DNA of 64,000 bases, from positions 284,501 to 348,500 of the forward strand of contig NZ_LMPZ01000003.1 of NCBI RefSeq assembly GCF_001424025.1. Reading direction: 5' to 3'. Below the pieces are notes generated by a model. That model ran no database searches, was not told the DNA's origin, and saw only the letters and a program-made list of their open reading frames with translations. Numbering within the stretch: the first letter of the stretch is position 1; each line of letters opens with the position of its first letter. The stretch comes from Brevundimonas sp. Leaf363 (GTDB lineage Bacteria > Pseudomonadota > Alphaproteobacteria > Caulobacterales > Caulobacteraceae). The position numbers and the translations under genes are program-made. Of this stretch, positions 29,196-38,442 are shown one piece after another.

Positions 29196-30596
29196 TTACG
29201 CGGTGCGAACACGGTCCCAAGGGCCTGTGATGGCCAGGGTGATCCCGGGATACTGCACGTTCACGAACAGCACGGAGGCATCTGGCGAGAAGCAGCATCC
29301 CGCCAGTTCGGAGTTCCCCTGAAACACGTTGCGGCCGATCGTATAGACGCGGCCGTCCGGCGTGACGCCCTTGAGATGGTTGCGGATTTCCTTGGAGTAG
29401 TTGTCCTCGCAAACGATCAGATCGCCCCAGGGCGCGACCGTCAGATTGTCGCCCATGTTCCACACCTTCTCGTCGGCCGACTCGAGGAACAGCTGGATCC
29501 GGCCGGACCGGCCGTCCGCCGCCGGGACGTATCGCAGGACTTGGCCCCGCTGGATCGGGCCGCCCTTCTTGGCGGTGAAGTAGAGTTCGCCGTCGCCCCA
29601 ATAGACCCCCTCGCCGCCCTGAAAGATGGCGGCGCCCGCCGCGCGGCCGCGCTGGCGCAGGTCGCCGTTCGGCGCCTCCACGTCTTCCAGATCCACCCAT
29701 TCGGTCTCGCGCCAATCGCCGAGGGCCCATAGGCGCGTGGTGTTGTTTGAAGTGTCGGCGCCCGGTGAATCCTTGAGCACCAGGGCCTGCAGACGGCCGC
29801 CATCGACCAGCCGCCCGGGCGTGGTGGGGATGAAGCGGTAGAACAGGCCGTCTTCCTGATCCTCCGTCAGATAGACCTCGCCGGACCGGGGATCGATGCA
29901 GACCGCCTCATGATCAAAACGGCCCATAGCCTTCAGCGGCACCGGATCGACCAGACCCGTGGCGGCTGCCGGCACTTCGAAGACGTATCCGTGCTCGCGC
30001 TTCACATTGACCGTGGCGGGCGTGTCCTGACACTCCTCGCAGGTCAGCCAGCTGCCCCAGGGCGTCTGACCGCCGGCGCAGTTGGTCGAGGTGCCGGCCA
30101 GGCTCATGAACTGGCGCACCACCTCGCGGGTCCGCAGGTCGTAGATGACGGTGGTGGTGCCCGCCGGCAGGGGCCGGCTCTGCTTGTCGGTGTCATAGAC
30201 CTTGGCCGGATCCAGCAGGTGCAGTCGCTCGCGATTGAAACCGCCGGGCCCCCACTGACCGTGCGTGGATGAGGAGGCTTTCAGTTCGTGGTTGCGGATC
30301 AGGGCGACTTGCGAGCCCTGCAGCGCGAAGCAGCCCATGCCGTCGAACTGACCGGGAACCAGCAGGCCGTCGTCCATCGTCTGACCGCCTTGGGAGACCA
30401 CATGGTACGAAAAGCCCTCCGGCAGGTCGAACAGGCCGTTGGGGTCGCTCACCAGCGGGCCGTAACCCGGCGCCTGATTGACGTAGGACTCTCCCGCCGC
30501 AGGCGCCGTCTGTGCGCGCGCCGCGCCGGCGAAGGCCATGGCGGCTGCGCCCAGTGACAGGGCTTCGCGGCGGTGCAGGCTGAACTCTGAACTCAT
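29196..30596 (-). CDS. PhoX-like (DUF839) secreted phosphatase-family protein
   Basis: 466 residues with a Tat signal (HRREALSLGAAAMAFAG) ending near ARAQ. The PhoX/DUF839 six-bladed propeller is recognisable from LIRNHELK, CAGGQTPWGSWLTCEECQ, GRFDHEAVCIDPRSGEVYLTEDQ and LIVCEDNYSK. The acidic residues in these blocks correspond to PhoX calcium ligands, and the conserved Cys in the TCEE region is kept. PhoX enzymes are Ca/Fe alkaline phosphatases; smaller members like this are not always proven phosphatases. It is monocistronic. The 123 bp to pyk hold nothing notable. Confidence 0.87.
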   Translation of the reverse strand: MSSEFSLHRREALSLGAAAMAFAGAARAQTAPAAGESYVNQAPGYGPLVSDPNGLFDLPEGFSYHVVSQGGQTMDDGLLVPGQFDGMGCFALQGSQVALIRNHELKASSSTHGQWGPGGFNRERLHLLDPAKVYDTDKQSRPLPAGTTTVIYDLRTREVVRQFMSLAGTSTNCAGGQTPWGSWLTCEECQDTPATVNVKREHGYVFEVPAAATGLVDPVPLKAMGRFDHEAVCIDPRSGEVYLTEDQEDGLFYRFIPTTPGRLVDGGRLQALVLKDSPGADTSNNTTRLWALGDWRETEWVDLEDVEAPNGDLRQRGRAAGAAIFQGGEGVYWGDGELYFTAKKGGPIQRGQVLRYVPAADGRSGRIQLFLESADEKVWNMGDNLTVAPWGDLIVCEDNYSKEIRNHLKGVTPDGRVYTIGRNVFQGNSELAGCCFSPDASVLFVNVQYPGITLAITGPWDRVRTA

Positions 30597-30818
30597 GTTG
30601 CATCCTCGAGTATGGCCGGGCCATAGACCGTCCCTGAACGTCGAACCACCGCGCTTTCATGACGATTTGCGCCGGCGTCCGCGACCCGGATCGGCACTCG
30701 CGCCTGCTTTCAGGCTCGAATAATGCAACTCGGCTTGCGACACTCGATGCGGGAGCAGAGTGTTTCGCCGCTGTCGCGCGAGAGGCTTGCTCGATCGGCC
30801 ATGCGCGGGGGAGAGCAA

Positions 30819-31511
30819 ATGACTGGACATGGGGAAGCGCACCGGGTCGACCGCATCGGCTGGCTACGCGCGGCGGTGCTCGGCGCCAACGACGGCCTGG
30901 TCTCGACGGCCAGTCTGGTGGTCGGGGTGGCCGCGGCGGCGGCGAGCCACGGAAGCATCCTGGTCGCCGGCGTCGCCGGGCTCGCCGCCGGCGCCATGTC
31001 GATGGCGGCCGGAGAGTATGTCTCGGTCAGTTCGCAGTCCGACACCGAGAAGGCCGACCTGGCTCGCGAAGCGCTGGAGCTGGCGGGAGATCACGATGCA
31101 GAGGTGCGCGAACTGGCGGGGATCTACGTGGGCCGCGGCGTGGCCCCGGACCTGGCGACCGAAGTGGCGCGGCAGATGATGACCCACGACGCACTGGGCG
31201 CCCATGCGCGCGATGAGCTCGGCATTTCTGAGATCACGACGGCGCGCCCCATCCAGGCAGCCGTGACGTCGGCCGTGACCTTCTCGGCCGGCGCGGCGCT
31301 GCCCTTGGTCGTGGCGGCGGTCGCGCCCCTGCAAGGGTTGGCGGTCTGGGTCGCCGGCTCCGCCCTGATCGGCCTGGCCGTGCTGGGCGCGCTGGGCGCC
31401 CGGGCAGGTGGCGCGCCGATCGGGCGTTCGGTGGTGCGCGTGGTCTTCTGGGGCGCCCTGGCCATGGCGATCACCGCCGGCGTGGGCCGCCTGTTCGGCG
31501 TCGCCGCCTGA
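30819..31511 (+). CDS. VIT1/CCC1 family iron or manganese transporter
   Basis: 230 residues from MTGHGEAHRV with GGGGGAG 6 nt upstream. The family block is RAAVLGANDGLVSTASLVVGV, then GAMSMAAGEYVSVSSQSD, with about five transmembrane helices: two N-terminal, a soluble helical metal-binding insert (about 75-145, EKADLAREALEL to HARDELGI), and three C-terminal. Members export Fe2+ or Mn2+ from the cytoplasm. It ends 1 bp from the stop of an STN-type TonB receptor gene on the other strand, which fits a metal-homeostasis context. Confidence 0.9.
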   Translation: MTGHGEAHRVDRIGWLRAAVLGANDGLVSTASLVVGVAAAAASHGSILVAGVAGLAAGAMSMAAGEYVSVSSQSDTEKADLAREALELAGDHDAEVRELAGIYVGRGVAPDLATEVARQMMTHDALGAHARDELGISEITTARPIQAAVTSAVTFSAGAALPLVVAAVAPLQGLAVWVAGSALIGLAVLGALGARAGGAPIGRSVVRVVFWGALAMAITAGVGRLFGVAA

Positions 31512-31512
31512 T

Positions 31513-33882
31513 TCAGAAGCGTGCGGTCACTGCCACGCGGCCGGTGATCGGTCGTTGCGGCGTGCTGATGTCGCCTGGGGGATAGTATGGATTGCCGAAG
31601 CTGAAGGTGTCGTCGTCGCGGTTCAGCAGGTTGTCGACTGACGCCCGCACGCCCCAACGCCCGATCTCGGCGCTGATGCCGATCTGGCTAGTCAGATAGC
31701 CTGCCGACCGGCTCATGGACGTCGGCGACAGTGCGATGTCGCTCGGTCCGACGTAGCCGAGGCGCAGCTCTGAGCGCACAGTCGCCTGCGCCAGCCGGGC
31801 TTCGTAGGCCAGGCCCCCCTGAACGCTGAAGTCAGAGACGGCAGGCAGACGGCTGTCGGATCCCAAGGCGAAGCCCGGGTCCGGCCGCGTAAGCTCAGGG
31901 TCGTTGATCACCGCGTGCCCATCCAGGGTCCAGGACCCTGCGCGCCACTCCACTTCGCCTTCCAGTCCGCGATTCCGGCCGTCGCCGAGATTGGCGGTGA
32001 AGGGCAAGCCCTGCTCGTCGAACCGGTCGGACTGGATGTCGCGCCAGTCGGCGACGAACACCGCGGCGCGGCCCCTCAGACGATCATCCAGAAGGCTGAA
32101 TCGCGCGCCGAGCTCGCTGGCGACGATCTCGTCGGACCGAACGGCGCGGAGGGGCTGCTGCCCGCCGGGACCGACCGATCCGGCGTTGAAGCCCGGTCCG
32201 CGGTATCCCTCGGTCGCCAGCGCGTAAAAGACGATGGGGCCACGATCGTACTCGACCACCAACCGGGGCGCGACGCCGACCAGCTCGTCATCCCCCGCGA
32301 AAGGCTCGACGCCAGTGGTCTCGCTGCGATGTTCGAGGCCGGTGCGAAACAGCCGTGCGCCTGCGGTGACCTTCAGATCGTCCGTCACCGCGTAGCCCGC
32401 ATCGACGAACAGCGCGGCCTCGTCCACGTGATCGCGACGATGCTGCTGCAGGGCGACAGCCCCGCCGCGGCCGTCGGAGACAGAGAGCGTCCTGTTATGC
32501 GTGTACTCGGAGAAGAACAGGCCGGCGCTCCAGCTGGTCCGGGCGCCAAGGTCTCCGCTCAGACGGATTTCGTGGACCGCGGCGGACAGATCGTCGGACT
32601 GATCGAGCGCGGCCAGATCCACGAGGCCGAACCCGAGCGCCGAGGGGCTGGCGTCGTATCGGGCGTCGAGGCCGTGGGACTGAATGCTCGATGACGCGCG
32701 CAACTGAACCCAGCCGAGATCGCCGTCGACCGACAGCCAGAAGCCGTCGAAATCATTCCGGCTAGGCTCCCTCAGCCCCCGGCGTCGCGTGTAAGGCGCG
32801 TCCGGACCCGATGTGGCGTACTGGCTGTCGTCCAGGTCGATGGTCTGGGCGAGAAAGCCAGCCTTCATGGTCCAGGCCGGATTGATGCGCCACAGGGTGG
32901 AAAGCCGAATGCCCTGACGCCGCATTCGGCCGCTGTCCTGCAGATCCAGCGCCGCATCGTCGATGTATCCGCCGGCGATTTCGTCATACCCGACCAGCCG
33001 CACCGCAAGCCTGTCGCTCAGCAGGGGCAGGTTGACGACCATCTCGGCCGCCCCGCCCGGCGCGCCACCCGCCGTGGCCGCCGCCTCGCCCGTAATCCGC
33101 CCGTAGAAGCCCGTAGGATCGGGCGCTCGGGACACGACCTGCACGACGCCGCCCATGGAGCCGGCGCCATAGAGCGCGCCCTGGGGACCCCGCAGCACCT
33201 CGATGCGCTCCACGTCAGCCAGACGCAGCGCCGGATCAGGCGCGTCGTATGTCAGTCGGACATCGTCCAGGTAGAGGCCGACCAGAGCTTGCGTCTGCCC
33301 CGCGACAGGACCGTCCGCCATGCCGCGGATGAACACCTTGTCCCGGCCCGGCCCCAGATTTGTCACGGTCAGGCCCGCGACGCGCGCGGCCACGCCGTTC
33401 AGATCCGTCACGCCCGCCCGCTCGAGCGCAAGCCCGTCCAGCGAGGACAGGCCATAGGGTGCACGCGAGAGCAGCAGGTGATCTGATCGCGCAGCCGTCA
33501 CCACCACGTCGTCCAGCAGTCTCGGCGTCGCCGCTCCGACTTCCGCGACCGTTCGTGCCGCCGCAGGCGCAGGCGCAGCGAGGCGTACGACCCGCCAGGC
33601 GCCGGGACCCACGCGAATGACCGCGCAATGCGTTCCCACCGTCAACCGGGACAGAGCCCTGTCCGCCGCCAGCCGTCCCCGGACGCCGCGGCTGGAACCG
33701 CACCGGTCGCTTCCGCCGGCGTTGATCGTGATGCCCGCCTGCAGCCCGAAATCGATGAGGGCGCTGCGTAGAGGCTGCGGCGCTACCGAGACATCGACCA
33801 GCGCCCCGCCCTGGGCCCAGGCTGACATGGGCGCAGCGGCGGCAAGCGCGGCGGCCAGGGCGCTGAGGAAGGCTCGTACCAA
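31513..33882 (-). CDS. TonB-dependent siderophore-type receptor with STN signalling domain
   Basis: 789 residues. The only suitable start is a TTG at 33882 giving a good signal peptide ending AWAQ, so the true start is somewhat uncertain. The STN domain (about 26-105: LVDVSVAPQPLRSALIDFG) signals to FecR. The plug follows (about 125-260: DDVVVTAARS, RIEVLRGPQGALYGAGSMGGVV). The barrel ends in ARF. It probably imports a ferric chelate or another metal complex. It is the last gene of the sigma-FecR-receptor operon, 19 bp after fecR. Confidence 0.92.
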   Translation of the reverse strand: MVRAFLSALAAALAAAAPMSAWAQGGALVDVSVAPQPLRSALIDFGLQAGITINAGGSDRCGSSRGVRGRLAADRALSRLTVGTHCAVIRVGPGAWRVVRLAAPAPAAARTVAEVGAATPRLLDDVVVTAARSDHLLLSRAPYGLSSLDGLALERAGVTDLNGVAARVAGLTVTNLGPGRDKVFIRGMADGPVAGQTQALVGLYLDDVRLTYDAPDPALRLADVERIEVLRGPQGALYGAGSMGGVVQVVSRAPDPTGFYGRITGEAAATAGGAPGGAAEMVVNLPLLSDRLAVRLVGYDEIAGGYIDDAALDLQDSGRMRRQGIRLSTLWRINPAWTMKAGFLAQTIDLDDSQYATSGPDAPYTRRRGLREPSRNDFDGFWLSVDGDLGWVQLRASSSIQSHGLDARYDASPSALGFGLVDLAALDQSDDLSAAVHEIRLSGDLGARTSWSAGLFFSEYTHNRTLSVSDGRGGAVALQQHRRDHVDEAALFVDAGYAVTDDLKVTAGARLFRTGLEHRSETTGVEPFAGDDELVGVAPRLVVEYDRGPIVFYALATEGYRGPGFNAGSVGPGGQQPLRAVRSDEIVASELGARFSLLDDRLRGRAAVFVADWRDIQSDRFDEQGLPFTANLGDGRNRGLEGEVEWRAGSWTLDGHAVINDPELTRPDPGFALGSDSRLPAVSDFSVQGGLAYEARLAQATVRSELRLGYVGPSDIALSPTSMSRSAGYLTSQIGISAEIGRWGVRASVDNLLNRDDDTFSFGNPYYPPGDISTPQRPITGRVAVTARF

Positions 33883-33901
33883 AGCGGCGTCCGAAGCAGG
33901 T

Positions 33902-34873
33902 TCAGCGCCGTTCTAGCCGAACCCCCTGCGGCCCGCGAGTGGCGGTGATTGGCAGAAGACGCTCGAGCCGATCGATGACGGCCCCCTCGTCGTCCAGAAC
34001 CAGCACGCCCGTGAAGCGGACGTTCGCCGCGTCCGGCGCCGTCGTCACCGGCGTTACGAAGCCCCGGCTCAGGTCGGCGGCGATCTCGCTCAGCGGCCGA
34101 TCGACGTAGGCGCGCCGCCCCTCCGTCCAGGCGGCCGCGGTGCGCACGTCCGCCGGCGCGACCGCCATGCGGTCATCAACGTCGGCCCGGCGCACCGCCT
34201 GACCCACCGTGAGGCGGACCTTGCGTGACGGCTGATCGAGGTCAGAGACCTCGACCACGCCACGCATGACCGAGACTTCGGTGTCCTGTGCAGAGCGTCG
34301 GATGTTGAAGGCCGTGCCGACGACGCGCACCTGGCTTTCACCCACATCGACCAGGAAGGGCCGGTCGGCGTCGTGGGCGACATCGAACACGGCCTCGGCC
34401 TGATCCATGTGAACGAGGCGTCGTCCGCGCTCCATCTTCACAGAGACGCGAGAGCCGCCGTTGATCTGGAGCCGCGATCCATCCTCCAGCGCCACCGTCC
34501 GGGTTTCGCCCGGCGCTGTTTCGTAGACCGCCGTGGGAATGGGGCGGAAAAGGGGAAGGAGGAACACAGCCGCAGCGACCGCCGCCGCCATGGCGGGCGC
34601 CGCGATCAGCCAGCGGCGACCTGGACTTGCACGCCGCTCGCGCTGCGACGCCAGGTCGATCACAGTAGCCGGCCTCGCGCTCGCTAGCTCGTCTGCCGCG
34701 CTCCAGAGGCCTTCGGCCTCGTCGAACGCTCGCTGGTGCGCGGGGTCCGCATTCAGCCAGGCCGTCGCCGTGTCCCAGTCCTCCAGTCCGACATCATCGG
34801 CGCGCAGACGCACGACCCAGGCGGCGGCCTGAGCAGCGATCTCCTCGTCCCTGATGACGTCGTCGTGGGTCAT
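33902..34873 (-). CDS. FecR-type anti-sigma factor / sigma regulator
   Basis: 323 residues from MTHDDVIRDE; the frame is open further up to a GTG at 34954, but the DUF4880-like cytoplasmic domain begins at about residue 13 and is complete with this start (EDWDTATAWLNADPAHQRAFDEAE). A single transmembrane helix lies at about 88-108. The periplasmic FecR domain follows (YETAPGETRTVALEDGSRLQING, VVGTAFNIRR), then a C-terminal STN-like segment (VDRPLSEIAADLSRGF). It relays receptor occupancy to the sigma factor encoded immediately upstream. Confidence 0.92.
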   Translation of the reverse strand: MTHDDVIRDEEIAAQAAAWVVRLRADDVGLEDWDTATAWLNADPAHQRAFDEAEGLWSAADELASARPATVIDLASQRERRASPGRRWLIAAPAMAAAVAAAVFLLPLFRPIPTAVYETAPGETRTVALEDGSRLQINGGSRVSVKMERGRRLVHMDQAEAVFDVAHDADRPFLVDVGESQVRVVGTAFNIRRSAQDTEVSVMRGVVEVSDLDQPSRKVRLTVGQAVRRADVDDRMAVAPADVRTAAAWTEGRRAYVDRPLSEIAADLSRGFVTPVTTAPDAANVRFTGVLVLDDEGAVIDRLERLLPITATRGPQGVRLERR

Positions 34874-34958
34874 GATCCGATCCGGGCCCGAGCGGGCCTT
34901 GAAGAGGAGACGACGCGACCGCTGCGGACCCTCAATGAAAAATGGCGAAAGCACGTCA

Positions 34959-35522
34959 TCACGGCCATCCCACCTTGAGCAGGAGCGTCTTCAGGGAGGC
35001 CGAGATGTATTTTTCGACCGCGCTGCGCGAGACGCCCATGCGATCCGCCACCTCGCTCTGGCTCATCCCCTCCAGCTTGTGCAGGCGGAAGGCCTCGGCC
35101 GCTTTCGGGGGCATCTGGGCGATCGCGGCAGTGACCTTCTCAAGCTTCAATCGCGCCCAGACAGCGTCCTCGGCGGACGGCGCGTCTTCGGCCTCGCCTG
35201 CAGGATCGCTGACCTGCGCGCGCCGCCATTCCAGATCCCGCGCGCCCGAGCGCCGCTGCGCCTTTGAGCCATCCAGCGCCAGGTTGGCGGCTATGCGGTA
35301 GAGGAAGGCCAGCGGCTGACGCACCTCTGCCGCCGCCTCGTCCGTCAGTGTCTGCAGGCGAAGCCAGACATCCTGCGCCATATCCTCGGCTGTGGCGGAC
35401 GATCCGGTTCGCGCGGTCAGGAACCGAACGAGGGCGGGACGCGCGTCCAGCCAGGCGTCCGCCAAGGCCTGTCGGGCATTGGCGGAAGCGCGGTCCTGTA
35501 ACGGCTCTTCGGGCGAACTCAC
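34959..35522 (-). CDS. ECF sigma factor, FecI-like
   Basis: 187 residues from a GTG start. Sigma-70 region 2 lies at about 30-95 (AEDMAQDVWLRL, FLYRIAANLALDGSKAQRR) and region 4 at about 125-180 (MPPKAAEAFRLHKLEGMSQSEVADRMGVSRSAVEKYI). The protein should direct transcription of the receptor operon when FecR signals. It starts 120 bp from the divergent hemolysin-like gene. No ECF promoter motif could be assigned with confidence in that gap. Confidence 0.93.
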   Translation of the reverse strand: MSSPEEPLQDRASANARQALADAWLDARPALVRFLTARTGSSATAEDMAQDVWLRLQTLTDEAAAEVRQPLAFLYRIAANLALDGSKAQRRSGARDLEWRRAQVSDPAGEAEDAPSAEDAVWARLKLEKVTAAIAQMPPKAAEAFRLHKLEGMSQSEVADRMGVSRSAVEKYISASLKTLLLKVGWP

Positions 35523-35642
35523 CGCGCCATCGTGGGTCTCTCAGCCATCAGCGGCAACCCAGCTTTTCGGTTCGCAAGATTTTTTGAGGGAGGCGGCTTT
35601 CGGCGTCGTCTCAGGCCCACAGACCCCCGGTCAGAGGCCCGT

Positions 35643-36332
35643 ATGTTTGCAGTTCGGCTTCCCAGTTCTGACGCCGAGACGCCCCCCACGCGGACGCGTC
35701 GGACGCTTTCGTCGAGCGTCATTCGATTCGATGATCCCCGGACCGGCGAGCGCCGCCGCGTGGAGCGTTTCATCGAGGACGCATACGCCGAGGCGTACGG
35801 AAGCCGGATCAGGGCGCACTATCCGACCCTGATGAGCGTGCAGGACGAGGCCGGCGTGATCTACGCCGTCGTCGGCTTCCGCCATGCGGCCGAGGATGCG
35901 CTGTTCCTCGAACAGTATCTCGACGCGCCCGTCCAAGCGGTTCTGGGACAGGCCGTCGGCGTGCCGGTCGAGCGCTCGCACATCGCGGAAATTGGCGGGC
36001 TGGCGTCTAGCGGACAGGGCGCGACGGTCTTCCTGTTCGCCGCCATGGCGCGCCATCTCAAGCGCGAAGGTCTGAGGTTCGCCGTGGCGACCGCGACCGG
36101 AGAGCTGCGCCGCATCTTCAGTCGCGCCGGCCTCGGCGCCCTGGAAGTCGCCAAGGCGGATCCGGCGCGCCTCGTCGATGGCGGGGGCGCCTGGGGTGCA
36201 TACTACCAGACCGACCCGGTGGTGCTGGCGGGCTGCATCTCGACCGCGACGGCGCCGCTGGACCACTTTTCAGAAGCGGCGCCTGTCGGCCGCGCCGTGC
36301 GCACGCGCCTTCACTTCGAGGATCGCGGATGA
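35643..36332 (+). CDS. Thermostable-hemolysin-family protein, putative N-acyltransferase
   Basis: 229 residues from MFAVRLPSSD, preceded by AGAGG at 6 nt. An ATG at 35532 would add 37 low-quality residues and almost touch the sigma gene. Recognisable family features are FIEDAYAEAYGSRIRAHYPTLM, EQYLDAPVQ, HIAEIGGLAS and the FAVATATGELRRIFSRAGL block. The arrangement recalls GNAT and acyl-homoserine-lactone-synthase folds, so an acyltransferase is more likely than a toxin. It is the first gene of a six-gene operon whose second gene activates an acyl chain. Confidence 0.78.
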   Translation: MFAVRLPSSDAETPPTRTRRTLSSSVIRFDDPRTGERRRVERFIEDAYAEAYGSRIRAHYPTLMSVQDEAGVIYAVVGFRHAAEDALFLEQYLDAPVQAVLGQAVGVPVERSHIAEIGGLASSGQGATVFLFAAMARHLKREGLRFAVATATGELRRIFSRAGLGALEVAKADPARLVDGGGAWGAYYQTDPVVLAGCISTATAPLDHFSEAAPVGRAVRTRLHFEDRG

Positions 36333-37756
36333 GCGCCGTTCTCGACGCCCTGACGCTTCGCGCCCGCGTCACGCCCGGCGATGTCGTCCTGACCTGGAAC
36401 GACGGCGCCCTGACGGCGGCTGAGCTGATGACGGAGGTCAGCTGTCTGGCGGCCAGGCTGTTTGGAGACCTGTCGCCCGTCGGCGTCGCCCTCGATAACG
36501 GACCGGCGTGGGTGATCGCCGATCTGGCGCTGATTTTGTCTGGCCGCCCCAGCGTTCCAATTCCGCCTTTCTTCACTCCGTCACAGCGCGACCATGCGCT
36601 CGCCGACGCCGGAGCCAGGCTCCTGATCACCGCCGGCGACGCCGACGACGACGTCGTCCTGCCCGGCGGGCGCCTGCGGTTCGCGAAAACCGGAGCGGCC
36701 GGGCGACTTCTGCATCCCGGCACGGCCAAGATCACCTACACCTCCGGCTCGACCGGAGCGCCCAAGGGCGTCTGCCTGTCTCAAGCGCAGATGGAAGCCG
36801 TCGCTGCGTCGCTGGTGACGGTTCTGGGCCAGGACCGCGCCGGTCTGCACATGCCGGTCCTGCCGCTGGCCGTGCTGCTGGAGAACGTCGCCGGGCTTTA
36901 CGTCACGTTTCTGGCCGGGGGGCGATACCACGCTGTCAGCCTGAGCGAGGCGGGCATGGGCGACGCGTTTCGTCCCGACTTCGCCAAACTGCTGACCACT
37001 GTGGCCCAGGCGGGCGCGACCACGCTCATTCTCGTGCCTGAGCTTCTGCGGGGGCTGATCGCGGCTCAGGCGACGCTAAGGCTGGATCACGGGCTGGAGA
37101 TGATCGCCGTGGGGGGCGCCCGCGTGTCTCCCGCGCTTCTGAACGCCGCTTCGGCCGCCGGCTTGCCTGTGGTCGAAGGATACGGCCTCAGCGAATGCGC
37201 CTCGGTCGTGGCGCTGAACACGCCGGATGACGCCCGCCCCGGAACGGTCGGGCGGCCGCTGCCTCACCTGCAGGTCGCTTTGGCCCCGGATGGGGAGATC
37301 CTGGTCTCTCCGCATCCCTTCCTCGGCTACGTCGGCGGCGAGGCTGCATCCCATACGCTCGGCACGGGCGACATCGGCGCGTTCGATGGCGAAGGGCGGC
37401 TGAGGATCGAGGGCCGCAAGGGCAACATCCTGATCACCGCTTTCGGACGCAACGTGGCGCCGGAGTGGGTCGAGAGCGAGCTTCTGGCCGAGCCGCATAT
37501 TCTGCAGGCCATGGTCCTGGGCGAGGCCGAGGCGGCCTTGTCGGCCCTGATCGTTCCCATGCCGGGCGTCGATCCGGCGCAGGTGGACGCCGCGGTCGCT
37601 CGGGCCAACGGGCGTCTGCCGGATTACGCGCGCGTCGAGGCCTGGCGACCCGTTCCGCCCTTCGATCCCGCAGCCGGCCAGGTCACCGCCAACGGCCGCC
37701 CACGCCGCGACGCCCTGCGGCGCGCCCACGCCATACCTCCCTCCCAAAACGCCTGA
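36329..37756 (+). CDS. AMP-dependent acyl-CoA synthetase (short form)
   Basis: 475 residues; the start overlaps the previous stop (ATGA). The adenylate-forming motifs are YTSGSTGAPKG at 137-147, VVEGYGLSECASV, the GTGDIG Asp and the hinge IEGRKGNILITAFG. The A10 segment reads ANGRPRRDAL, with Arg where the catalytic Lys is normal. At 475 residues it is shorter than typical fatty-acid ligases (about 550), mainly at the N-terminus. It probably activates a fatty or other carboxylic acid for the neighbouring putative acyltransferase or diiron enzyme. Confidence 0.88.
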   Translation: MSAVLDALTLRARVTPGDVVLTWNDGALTAAELMTEVSCLAARLFGDLSPVGVALDNGPAWVIADLALILSGRPSVPIPPFFTPSQRDHALADAGARLLITAGDADDDVVLPGGRLRFAKTGAAGRLLHPGTAKITYTSGSTGAPKGVCLSQAQMEAVAASLVTVLGQDRAGLHMPVLPLAVLLENVAGLYVTFLAGGRYHAVSLSEAGMGDAFRPDFAKLLTTVAQAGATTLILVPELLRGLIAAQATLRLDHGLEMIAVGGARVSPALLNAASAAGLPVVEGYGLSECASVVALNTPDDARPGTVGRPLPHLQVALAPDGEILVSPHPFLGYVGGEAASHTLGTGDIGAFDGEGRLRIEGRKGNILITAFGRNVAPEWVESELLAEPHILQAMVLGEAEAALSALIVPMPGVDPAQVDAAVARANGRLPDYARVEAWRPVPPFDPAAGQVTANGRPRRDALRRAHAIPPSQNA

Positions 37757-37764
37757 GAGTCCGC

Positions 37765-38442
37765 ATGTCCTTCTTCGACGATCTGGTCGCCGCGACCGCA
37801 GCAGAGCGGGCCGCCTTCGCCGCCGTCCCGCAAATCCGCGATGGGCTTGCGGGGCGGATCAGCCGCGAGACCTACGTGGCCTATCTGGCCCAGGCCTATC
37901 ACCACGTCCGCCACACAGTGCCGCTGATGCAAGCGACGCGCGCACGGCTCGACGACGATCACGCCGTCTTCAAGTCCGCCCTGGACGACTACATCGCCGA
38001 GGAGACCGGCCACGAGCAGTGGATCCTGAATGACATCCGCGCGGCTGGCGGCGATCCGGACCGGACCGTTCGCGAGGGTCCGAACGTGGCGACCGAGATC
38101 ATGGTGTCCTACGCCTACGACACCATCCAGCGCATCAATCCGATGGCCTTCTTCGGCATGGTCTATGTGCTGGAGGGGACCAGCATTCAGCTGGCCAGCG
38201 TCGGCGCCGAAGCCGTTCAACAGAGCTTGGGGCTGCCGCCCGCGGCCTTCACCTATCTGATCTCCCACGGCGCCCTGGATCAGGACCACATCCTGTTTCT
38301 GAAACAGCTACTGGACGGCGTGTCGGACGCCGACGATCGCGCCGCCATCGTCCACATGGCCAAGGTGATGTTCGGCCTGTTCGGCGGCGTGTTCGCCTCC
38401 ATTCCTCACGTCGCCGCGCGGGAGACCGCCGATGCGATTTAA
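37765..38442 (+). CDS. Heme-oxygenase-like diiron oxidase (TenA/UndA-like)
   Basis: 225 residues from MSFFDDLVAA, 8 bp after the ligase stop. The all-helical heme-oxygenase-like fold carries candidate iron ligands in the order seen in UndA-type enzymes: YHHVRH (about 45-50), E80-x2-H83 in EETGHE, Glu137 in VLEGTS, and D172/H175 in LDQDHILF. Related enzymes include UndA (fatty-acid decarboxylation to alkene), SznF and PqqC-like oxidases. With an acyl-CoA synthetase upstream, an acyl-derived substrate is plausible. It overlaps the SDR gene by 11 bp. Confidence 0.82.
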   Translation: MSFFDDLVAATAAERAAFAAVPQIRDGLAGRISRETYVAYLAQAYHHVRHTVPLMQATRARLDDDHAVFKSALDDYIAEETGHEQWILNDIRAAGGDPDRTVREGPNVATEIMVSYAYDTIQRINPMAFFGMVYVLEGTSIQLASVGAEAVQQSLGLPPAAFTYLISHGALDQDHILFLKQLLDGVSDADDRAAIVHMAKVMFGLFGGVFASIPHVAARETADAI

